From Puniceicoccales bacterium (GTDB taxonomy: Bacteria > Verrucomicrobiota > Verrucomicrobiia > Opitutales > LL51), in assembly GCA_031266235.1 (NCBI GenBank), contig JAISBJ010000041.1:1-10088 (forward strand): 10,088 nucleotides of DNA, written 5' to 3'. Below the pieces are notes generated by a model. It was not told the origin of the DNA. It made no database searches and saw only the letters and a list, made by a program, of their open reading frames with translations. The first letter of the stretch is position 1. The number at the start of each line of letters is the position of its first letter. The position numbers and the translations under genes are program-made. Below, one piece after another: positions 1 through 5,343 of this stretch.

Positions 1-66
1 CTGCCGCTGCGTGCAATTGATTTCGAAGCTGGAGAAATTTATCTAATTTTTGCAATATTAAAATAA
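1..66 (+). CDS. Possible 3' end of a plus-strand gene cut by the window edge
   Basis: Two plus frames are open from base 1. Frame 1 runs to TAA at 64-66 and would end in FAILK. Frame 2 runs to TAA at 44-46 and would end in SKLEKFI, with more G/C in third positions, which fits the codon style of the neighbouring genes. Either could be the C-terminus of a protein that begins to the left, converging on sufS. With about 20 codons visible the product cannot be named, and the frames may be open by chance. Confidence 0.25.
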   Translation: MPLRAIDFEAGEIYLIFAILK

Positions 67-106
67 ATTTTTTTACAAAAATGGGTTACCAACCGGGCGT
101 GGAAAA

Positions 107-1321
107 TTATTTTCCTGGGAAAATTTTGTCAATTTTTTGTAGCGCTGGAGCCAATTTTTCGATTTCCTCCGCGGTATTGTAGGGCGCGAGCGATAGGCGG
201 ACGGTGCCGTTCACGCCGAGGGCCTTCGTCAGCGGCTGCGCGCAGTGGTGCCCCGCCCGGACCGCAATCCCTTCGCTGTCCAAAATGCTCGCCACGTCGT
301 GGGGATGCGCCCGCCTGTGGGTGAAAGAAATGATCCCCGCGCGACGGCTGCCGGGCTTCAAAATTTCGACGGACGCGTTGTCCCCGAGTATCTCGAGAAC
401 CCGTCTCTGGAGGCGCTCGCCGTGGGATTGTACCCCGTTCCAGTCAATTTTTTGCCAAAATTTTACCGCCGCTCCTAGCCCAGCGACACCGACGATGTTC
501 GGCGTGCCCGCTTCAAAACGCGTGGGAATGCCGCGGAACGTGGCCGGCCGATCGAAGGAAACTTGCTCCGGAACCCCCCCGCCAACGTGGTAGGGTCGGA
601 ATCCTTCCAGCAGCTCCTCGCGCCCGTACAAAAATCCGATGCCCGTCGGCCCAAATGCCTTGTGCGCCGAAGTTACAAAAAAATCACAACCCGTCGCCCG
701 TACGTCCAGCGGGCCGTGGCTCAGCGATTGGGCGCCGTCAACGATGAAAATCGCCCCCGCTGCATGGGCCATCTCCCCGATCCGCCGAAGGGGATTGATC
801 GTCCCCAAAACATTGCCTATGTGCGCAACGGTGACAATTTTCGTGCGCCCCGATAGCTTGCGCCCAAAATCTTCCGCGTCGAAATCCCCGCTCTCCGCCA
901 TGTTGACGACCTTTATCGCCGCCCGTAGACGCTGCCACGGCAGGATATTCGCGTGGTGCTCCTGGACGAATAAAATGATTTCGTCGGCGGCCGTGAGCGA
1001 CGTGTACTGTGCCGCTAGAAAATTGAGCCCCTCCGTCGTCCCCGAATTGAAAATAATTTCCTGCGGCCCGCGGGCATTCATCCATCGCGCAACCGCCCGG
1101 CGCGTCGATTCGTATGTGGCCTCCGCCTGCTCGCTAAGCCCGTAAATCCCGCGGTGGACATTCGCGTTACTCGTGCGCAGGTGCTCCGCCATGGCCGCGA
1201 TCACGCACTCCGGCAACTGGGTCGTCGCCGCGTTGTCGAAGTAGATCAGCGGCTTGTCGAAGCGATTTTTGCTACCCAAAATCGGGAACTGTCGGCGGAA
1301 TGTGTCGGCGTCAAAATCCAT
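107..1321 (-). CDS. sufS: SufS-type cysteine desulfurase
   Basis: PLP-dependent class V aminotransferase-fold enzyme that takes sulfur from L-cysteine as a persulfide for Fe-S cluster assembly in the cytoplasm. From the start chosen here (404 aa) the family marks are clear: YFDNAATT near residue 27, NVHRG near 54, SGTTE near 93, EHHAN near 121, IVDGAQS near 193, the PLP lysine in SAHKAFGPTG (K221), and the active-site cysteine in RAGHHCAQPL (C360). This is the SufS/group II form, about the same length as E. coli SufS. The start at 1319-1321 gives the canonical MDFDADTFRRQFPIL N-terminus and has GGGAGG about 14 nt upstream. The frame stays open to ATG 1409-1411 (TTG 1415-1417), which would add about 30 basic, glycine-rich residues not typical of the family. 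No sufE, sufU, sufB, sufC or sufD is visible, so the gene appears isolated here. Confidence 0.93.
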   Translation of the reverse strand: MDFDADTFRRQFPILGSKNRFDKPLIYFDNAATTQLPECVIAAMAEHLRTSNANVHRGIYGLSEQAEATYESTRRAVARWMNARGPQEIIFNSGTTEGLNFLAAQYTSLTAADEIILFVQEHHANILPWQRLRAAIKVVNMAESGDFDAEDFGRKLSGRTKIVTVAHIGNVLGTINPLRRIGEMAHAAGAIFIVDGAQSLSHGPLDVRATGCDFFVTSAHKAFGPTGIGFLYGREELLEGFRPYHVGGGVPEQVSFDRPATFRGIPTRFEAGTPNIVGVAGLGAAVKFWQKIDWNGVQSHGERLQRRVLEILGDNASVEILKPGSRRAGIISFTHRRAHPHDVASILDSEGIAVRAGHHCAQPLTKALGVNGTVRLSLAPYNTAEEIEKLAPALQKIDKIFPGK

Positions 1322-1408
1322 TTTTTCAAAAAAATCCTCCCAATTTCTTCCGCGCAAACGCGATCCTCGCCCCACCCCTACGCCACCGAGCTTTGAAATT
1401 TTTTTTGC

Positions 1409-1660
1409 CATTGTCAAGTATTTTTTTCGGCGTGGGAAAATTTATGATTTCAGTCGCGAAATGGCGGTTAATTTTTTAAGAAAAGCTGGAAAAATGGACA
1501 CGCAAAAATCGTTTTTGGACGGCTATTTTTTTATCATTGTCAAGTATTTTTTTCGGCGTTGGAAAATTTGTGATTTTAGTTGCGAAATGGCGGTTAATTT
1601 TTTAAGAAAAATTGGAAAAATAGACACGTGAAAATCGTTTTTTGGCGGTTGTTTTTGGGA
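1409..1660. repeat. Two-copy 126-bp direct tandem repeat in the sufS/MATE divergent spacer
   Basis: Copy 1 spans 1409-1534 and copy 2 spans 1535-1660. Both begin CATTGTCAAGTATTTTTTTC and stay aligned without gaps until the last few bases. I count about 13 substitutions over roughly 122 aligned bases (close to 90% identity), most of them transitions, so the duplication is not recent. The left edge of copy 1 coincides with the minus-strand ATG (1409-1411) that is the possible upstream start of sufS. In copy 2 the same frame reaches a stop a few codons later. The repeat holds no convincing gene. It probably lies in the upstream region of sufS, the MATE gene or both. No clear promoter was found in it. 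Confidence 0.9.
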
Positions 1661-1757
1661 ATAATCTCCACTTCTTACACCCACGATTGATAAGTTTTGC
1701 ACCCGATGCAACGGAATTTAGTTGAAAAATTTTTGGGGAATTTATATCCTCCCCGCC

Positions 1758-3260
1758 ATGGACTCGCCCCTATCCGAATCGCGCTATCGCCCCGGAGGTT
1801 TAGGGGAAATTTGGGTCATTTCGTGGCCGATGATCCTGGCGGCGATGTCGAATTACTTCATGACGCTGGTCGACCGCATCATCCTTTCCAAATATTCCGC
1901 CGAAGCATTCATCGCGGCGTCGGGCGCCCACTCCTTCTACTGGGCCAATACGCGGGCGATGATGGCTTTTATGATCATGACCGGCGTGTTCATTGGGCAA
2001 TTCAATGGGGCGCGGAATTTTCGGCGGATTGGTCAGGTGACGTGGCAGGCGATTTTGGTGGCCTTCGCCTATTACATCGTCCTCATACCCTGCGCGCTCA
2101 ACGCCAAGATTTTCCTCGCCGATACCATCGAAGACATCGGAGCGCCCTACCTGGCCATTATGCTGCTGTTTTTGCCGTTTAATTTAGCGGGGATTGGGGC
2201 GATTGGTTCTTTTTTTCTGGGGATCGGCCACACGCGGATTGTACCGATTGTGGTTTTGTTATCGAACGTTATCAACATTATTTTGGGGGTTTTTCTTATT
2301 TTTGGCTGGGGAAATCCGTTGGAGATGGGAGTTCTAGGGGCGCTGCAATCCTTTGGGCTGCCGTGGCGTTGGTTGGAGCCGATTTTGAGGGGATTGGAGG
2401 CGATTGGATTGGGGCGATTTCCGGCGATGGGGGCGCGTGGAGCGGCCTATGCGGCGGGGATTTCGCAGGTGGTTGCCTTTGTTATTTTTCTGTTTCATTT
2501 TTTACGAAAACCTTACCGCCACCGCTACCACACCCACATTTTGGTTTTATCCTTTGACGTGATGAAAAAATGTCTGCCCCTGGGGGTTCCCAACGCGGTC
2601 AATTCGATTTTAAATTCCGGGGGATTTGCGATTGTGCACCAGATTATTGCGAAAGTTTGTTCGGCGGAGGACCTATTTGCGTTTACGGTGGCGAATTCCA
2701 TTTATCTTTTTTTCTGGTTTTTCGTCGACGGCCTTGGGAAGGGGATGTGTACGATTTGTGCGAATTACATTGGAAAAAATCAGATGCAGCCGGTTTTTGA
2801 CGCGGCGCGCTCGGTGGTAAAATTTTTATTTATTTTTGCTGGCGTGACGGCGGTATTCATGCTCCTGCGGCCCCAGTGGATTTTCCATTTATTTTCCGAT
2901 GGCGAGGTCAGTGAGCGGCTCTGCTGGGTACTTTTTGGGGCGTGGATAGCGCTGACGGCGGAAGCGTTTCGTGGGATATTGCAGAACATTTTGATTTCCG
3001 GTGGCGACGTACGCTTTACAGTTCTTTCAAACATTAGTTGCTTTTGGCTGATTGCATTTTTACCAATTTTTCTATTTGTTTACATTTTGCGCTGGGGCGG
3101 AGCGCTGATGTGTTGGCAATTTTTTGCGCTGGACTCCTGCGTGCGGATTATTTCGGACTCGCTGCGTTTTACTTCGGAGGCGTGGTGGCGGAAGGCGGTG
3201 CGGACGGCGCAATTTTCGCGGGACGCTCCGATGAATTTACCGGATCAGAGTCCGCGGTGA
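1758..3260 (+). CDS. MATE family efflux transporter (polytopic membrane protein)
   Basis: Polytopic inner-membrane transporter of the multidrug and toxic compound extrusion family, which exports drugs or metabolites using a Na+ or H+ gradient. The 500-aa protein has about 12 hydrophobic segments in two halves. The first segment carries the family-like pattern ISWPMILAAMSNYFMTLVDRII, and the family-like G-[QN]-x-NGARNFRRI loop follows the second segment (residues about 85-95). The linker around residues 195-225 is somewhat long and ends in FPAMGARGAAYAAGISQV, typical before TM6. The start was set at ATG 1758. It lacks a good ribosome site, with only GGGGA about 20 nt upstream. A TTG at 1722 would add 12 residues and is less likely. 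The substrate is unknown. The gene stands alone, about 80 bp before the next one. Confidence 0.9.
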   Translation: MDSPLSESRYRPGGLGEIWVISWPMILAAMSNYFMTLVDRIILSKYSAEAFIAASGAHSFYWANTRAMMAFMIMTGVFIGQFNGARNFRRIGQVTWQAILVAFAYYIVLIPCALNAKIFLADTIEDIGAPYLAIMLLFLPFNLAGIGAIGSFFLGIGHTRIVPIVVLLSNVINIILGVFLIFGWGNPLEMGVLGALQSFGLPWRWLEPILRGLEAIGLGRFPAMGARGAAYAAGISQVVAFVIFLFHFLRKPYRHRYHTHILVLSFDVMKKCLPLGVPNAVNSILNSGGFAIVHQIIAKVCSAEDLFAFTVANSIYLFFWFFVDGLGKGMCTICANYIGKNQMQPVFDAARSVVKFLFIFAGVTAVFMLLRPQWIFHLFSDGEVSERLCWVLFGAWIALTAEAFRGILQNILISGGDVRFTVLSNISCFWLIAFLPIFLFVYILRWGGALMCWQFFALDSCVRIISDSLRFTSEAWWRKAVRTAQFSRDAPMNLPDQSPR

Positions 3261-3313
3261 ATAATTTTTACGAGTTATTTAAAATTTTTTCAAGAATCGC
3301 TGCGTCAAAACAG

Positions 3314-3343
3314 TTGACAGGCGGTGTAATGGCGCAATATGAT
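3314..3343 (+). promoter_or_regulatory. Candidate sigma-70-type promoter for the LysM/parB unit
   Basis: TTGACA (3314-3319) matches the -35 consensus exactly and TATGAT (3338-3343) matches 5 of 6 of the -10 consensus, with an 18-bp spacer. The -10 box overlaps the first candidate start codons of the LysM gene (3339, 3342). A transcript starting near 3350 could therefore use only the ATG at 3354, leaving a leader of a few bases. This is inferred from consensus matching alone. Confidence 0.45.
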
Positions 3344-3929
3344 GGCGAAAATTATGCGGAGGAAAGTGATTTTAGGAGTGTTGCTACTGGGTTCGTCGGC
3401 GTGGGCGAAGGCACCGCAGAGGGACGTGCTGGGCGAGTTAGAAGCCAAAGTAAATACTCTGGCCAGCGAGGTAAAAAATTTGTCAGCAACAAGTGAACGG
3501 CTGCAGCGGGACGTGGATGTGTTGAAATTGAATGCCGCGGCGATGGGCGAGGAGCAGAGGTCAGAGGTTGAAAAAATTGCGGAAAAAGTGATCCAAACGA
3601 AGGATTTCCCGCGCTCCATTGACCAGCAGGTGAACGCGTTATCGTCGGCGTTTTCGAAGGAAATAAATGGGCTTGCGGAGAAATTTCAGGGCGCTTGGAG
3701 CCACGTCACGGCCGCGGTGGACGCGCAGCAAAAAATTGTCAATATGTTACCCAACGCGCCCGCGGAACAGCCCGGCGGGGTCGCCTACGAAGTCAAGGCG
3801 GGGGAGACGTTGGAGGGCATCGCCGCGCAGCATGGAGTAACGCGGGAAGCGCTCCTAAAATCGAATTTTATTGCCGACGAAAATCACCTGCAAGCGGGCC
3901 AAATGATCTTTATTCCCAAGGAAAAATGA
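3339..3929 (+). CDS. Exported coiled-coil protein with C-terminal LysM domain
   Basis: A 196-aa protein from the first ATG. The N-terminus (MMAKIMRRKVILGVLLLGSS, then AWAKA) is a clear signal peptide, cut probably after AWA. Residues about 30-75 have heptad spacing of leucines and valines typical of a coiled coil. Residues about 150-196 form one LysM domain (YEVKAGETLEGIAAQHGV ... LQAGQMIFIPK), a fold that binds N-acetylglucosamine-containing glycans such as peptidoglycan. The protein is thus probably periplasmic and wall-associated, perhaps oligomeric through the coiled coil. ATGs at 3339, 3342 and 3354 are all possible and none has a good ribosome site. If the overlapping promoter is real, 3354 (MRRKVILG...) is the true start. 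The stop lies 3 bp before the next start, so it is probably co-transcribed with parB. The exact role is unknown. Confidence 0.82.
   Translation: MMAKIMRRKVILGVLLLGSSAWAKAPQRDVLGELEAKVNTLASEVKNLSATSERLQRDVDVLKLNAAAMGEEQRSEVEKIAEKVIQTKDFPRSIDQQVNALSSAFSKEINGLAEKFQGAWSHVTAAVDAQQKIVNMLPNAPAEQPGGVAYEVKAGETLEGIAAQHGVTREALLKSNFIADENHLQAGQMIFIPKEK
3918..3922 (+). promoter_or_regulatory. Ribosome binding site AAGGA of the duplicated parB 5' ORF
   Basis: AAGGA ends 10 nt before ATG 3933 and lies in the last codons of the LysM gene. A similar CCAGGAAAATA precedes the real parB start at 4063, with AGGA at 4054-4057. The duplicated unit therefore seems to have carried its own translation signal. Confidence 0.5.
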
Positions 3930-3932
3930 TGC

Positions 3933-4070
3933 ATGGCTGAGGGGAAAAAGTTGAGATTGGGACGCGGTTTGGAGCATCTGATTGCGAAGGGAATGGCTGC
4001 GTCGGAGGGCGATGGAAGGGCCTTTGCGAAAGAAAATTTCCCAGAATATTTCCAGGAAAATAATGGCTGA
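3933..4070 (+). CDS. 45-aa ORF: tandem copy of the ParB N-terminus (ParA-stimulating motif only)
   Basis: The frame encodes MAEGKKLRLGRGLEHLIAKG followed by 25 more residues and stops at TGA 4068-4070. Its first 38 residues equal those of the downstream ParB except one K-to-R difference; the last seven residues are unique. It contains the basic LGRGL motif that in ParB/Spo0J proteins contacts and stimulates the ParA ATPase, but none of the CTP-binding, DNA-binding or dimerisation parts. It has its own AAGGA site, starts 3 bp after the LysM stop, and overlaps the parB start by 8 bp, which would suit translational coupling. It could be an expressed micropeptide or a relic of a duplication. Of three substitutions between the copies two are synonymous and one is conservative, which is too few to prove selection. 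Confidence 0.55.
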   Translation: MAEGKKLRLGRGLEHLIAKGMAASEGDGRAFAKENFPEYFQENNG

Positions 4071-4177
4071 GGGGAAAAAGTTGAGGTTGGGACGCGGTCT
4101 GGAGCATCTGATTGCGAAGGGAATGGCTGCGTCGGAGGGCGATGGAAGGGCCTTTGCGAGAGAAAATTTCCCAGAAT
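3933..4177 (+). repeat. Tandem duplication of the parB 5' region, period 130 bp
   Basis: Bases 3933-4047 match 4063-4177 with 3 mismatches in 115 (97%), offset 130 bp. The offset is not a multiple of three, so the first copy is out of frame with parB and ends at a stop inside the second copy's GAGGGG region. The 15 bases between copies (4048-4062) resemble the sequence just before the first copy, suggesting the unit included the ribosome site. The high identity implies a recent event compared with the tandem repeat at 1409-1660. Confidence 0.95.
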
Positions 4178-4968
4178 TGTGCTGTGAATTGCGGGAGTTG
4201 CCTATGGCGTGCCTGGTCCCCAATGCGAAGCAGGCGCGGCGGACGTTCGACGAAGCGGCTCTGCGGGAATTGGCCGACAGCATCGCCGCCGAGGGCCTCC
4301 TGCAGCCGATTATCGTTTGTCCGGCGTCGGATGGACGTTTTTCGATTGTGGCTGGCGAGCGGCGTTTTCGGGCCATGCGAATGCTGGGGAAGCCGTCGAT
4401 CGCGGCGAAAATTATCGACGCCGATGAATCGGATTGCGCCATTATTTCCCTCGTGGAAAATTTGCAGCGGGAGTCGCTCAACCCCGTCGAGGAGGCTGCC
4501 GGATTTTTACGTTTAATTGACGAATTCGGGCTGACGCAGGAACAAATCGCGCAGAAAGTCGGGAAGGCGCGCGCGACGGTCGCCAACGCGTTGCGTTTGT
4601 TGCATTTGGAAAAGGAGGTGCTCGGTTGTTTGGAAGCGGGGAAAATTACCGTTGGGCATGCGAAAATTTTGCTGGGCGTCGAGGCTGCGGAGGCGCGGCT
4701 ACTGCTGCTGCGGAAGATCATCGAGGGCGATCTCAATGTGCGCCAGACGGAGCGGCAGGCCCATATTTTGAAGTCCGAGAAGCCCCTGCCCATGCCGTCC
4801 AATCCCCGCGAATTGAGCGAATCTTTGATGAAAATTGAGAGGCAAATCGCCAGGCAACTCGCCGCGAATGTTTCCCTCCAGCATAGTTCGTCCCGCGGGA
4901 AAATTATCATCGAATATGGCGATGAGCGGGAATTATTGCGCATCGTCCAGTCCATGGGCATTGAATAA
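4063..4968 (+). CDS. parB: ParB/Spo0J chromosome-partitioning protein
   Basis: A 301-aa ParB family protein, a CTP-dependent DNA clamp that loads at parS sites and spreads to form the partition complex acted on by ParA and SMC. In order: N-terminal LGRGL ParA-contact motif (residues 9-13); ParB/Srx domain with IVAGERRFRAMR (GERRFRA 98-104, CTP-binding box) and ENLQRESLNPVEEA (132-145); helix-turn-helix LTQEQIAQKVGKARATVANAL (157-177), which reads parS; and a C-terminal dimerisation region (about 247-301). The start at 4063 gives the canonical N-terminus and has AGGA 5 nt upstream. The frame is open further upstream to 3982, but only by reading the duplicated copy in the wrong frame. No parA gene and no parS site is visible in the window. 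It is probably co-transcribed with the LysM gene upstream and the small membrane gene downstream. Confidence 0.96.
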   Translation: MAEGKKLRLGRGLEHLIAKGMAASEGDGRAFARENFPELCCELRELPMACLVPNAKQARRTFDEAALRELADSIAAEGLLQPIIVCPASDGRFSIVAGERRFRAMRMLGKPSIAAKIIDADESDCAIISLVENLQRESLNPVEEAAGFLRLIDEFGLTQEQIAQKVGKARATVANALRLLHLEKEVLGCLEAGKITVGHAKILLGVEAAEARLLLLRKIIEGDLNVRQTERQAHILKSEKPLPMPSNPRELSESLMKIERQIARQLAANVSLQHSSSRGKIIIEYGDERELLRIVQSMGIE

Positions 4969-5127
4969 ATGTTGAAAATTATGGGAAAATTTAAGAATTT
5001 TTGTTATTATTTTTACCGCATCGGCATTCGATTTTTACTCATCGGCGTGCCTATTTTTTTGATACATTTAATTATCGCCCTAGTGGTCAATGCTTGTCGC
5101 GGGCGTAGGCTGGGCGAGTCGCGGTAG
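4969..5127 (+). CDS. Small single-span membrane protein, 52 aa
   Basis: ATG 4969 follows the parB stop with no gap (TAAATG), and the frame closes at TAG 5125-5127. The peptide begins MLKIMGKFKNFCYYFYRIGI, then has a hydrophobic stretch of about 20 residues (FLLIGVPIFLIHLIIALVVNA, around 22-42), and ends in a basic tail CRGRRLGESR. This predicts one membrane helix with positive charge on both sides. The direct abutment suggests translation coupled to parB. There is no clear ribosome site of its own; ATG 4981 is an alternative start. No family is recognised and its reality rests on composition and position. Confidence 0.5.
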   Translation: MLKIMGKFKNFCYYFYRIGIRFLLIGVPIFLIHLIIALVVNACRGRRLGESR

Positions 5128-5133
5128 TTTGTG

Positions 5134-5156
5134 AAATTTTTATAAAAATTTTTTTT
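5134..5156 (+). terminator. AT-only 18-bp palindrome with T-tail, weak terminator candidate
   Basis: AAATTTTTATAAAAATTT (5134-5151) is a perfect palindrome followed by five more T. It lies just after the small membrane gene and could end the parB transcript, though an all-A/T stem is weak. It may instead simply be A-tract DNA flanking the cloverleaf element. Confidence 0.3.
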
Positions 5157-5272
5157 CGGCGCCAAAGGCACTGCCAGGCGTGGCAAAAGCTCAAGGCTCT
5201 GCCTTGTAAAACATGGAATTTTATTCCATGTTTTGCGCGGTTCCCGCGCAGCTTTTGCCACGCCGTCGCCGA
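5156..5272. repeat. Cloverleaf palindromic element: outer stem enclosing three perfect hairpins
   Basis: The outer arms GGCGTGGCAAAAGCT (5177-5191) and AGCTTTTGCCACGCC (5250-5264) are perfect 15-bp inverted repeats. Between them lie three perfect hairpins, nearly without linkers. Arm 1 is CAAGGC-TCT-GCCTTG (5192-5206). Arm 2 is a 12-bp stem AAAACATGGAAT with loop TTT (5208-5234). Arm 3 is GCGCGG-TTC-CCGCGC (5235-5249). One unpaired base (5207) joins arms 1 and 2. All 39 pairs are Watson-Crick and all loops are three pyrimidines. Outside, TCGGCG (5156-5161) can pair with CGCCGA (5267-5272), with an unpaired left segment that includes a small GGC-ACT-GCC hairpin. Either DNA strand, or RNA, could fold into this four-way junction. 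It fills the spacer between the parB unit and tyrS. It is not a tRNA, since arm and loop sizes do not fit. Confidence 0.93.
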
Positions 5273-5343
5273 GCGCATGATTGTAAATTTTCCGCGAATA
5301 AAAATGGCCATTAATTTAAATTGACAACTATTTGCGGGGAGCT

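Noticed and set aside
1618..1633. parS-like CACGTGAAA next to parB's wider region
   Set aside because: The right half matches parS but the left half does not, about 9 of 16 positions, and the sister repeat copy has CACGCA instead.
1523..1711. 62-codon minus-strand frame across repeat copy 2
   Set aside because: It begins with TTG, has low-complexity Lys-rich content, and exists because of the A-rich repeat. No ribosome site or family supports it.
3982..4062. Longer ParB start at 3982
   Set aside because: The extra residues come from reading the first repeat copy out of frame. The canonical MAEGKKLRLGRGL start at 4063 has its own ribosome site.
3855..4961. 368-codon minus-strand open frame opposite parB
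   Set aside because: It is antisense to a clear parB with strong motifs. Its product is Ser/Arg/Ala-rich without a domain pattern, and it reads through both copies of the duplication.
5128..5343. T-box riboswitch before tyrS
   Set aside because: The T-box sequence and specifier loop pattern are missing. The structure is a perfect symmetric cloverleaf with 3-nt loops and no terminator/antiterminator pair.
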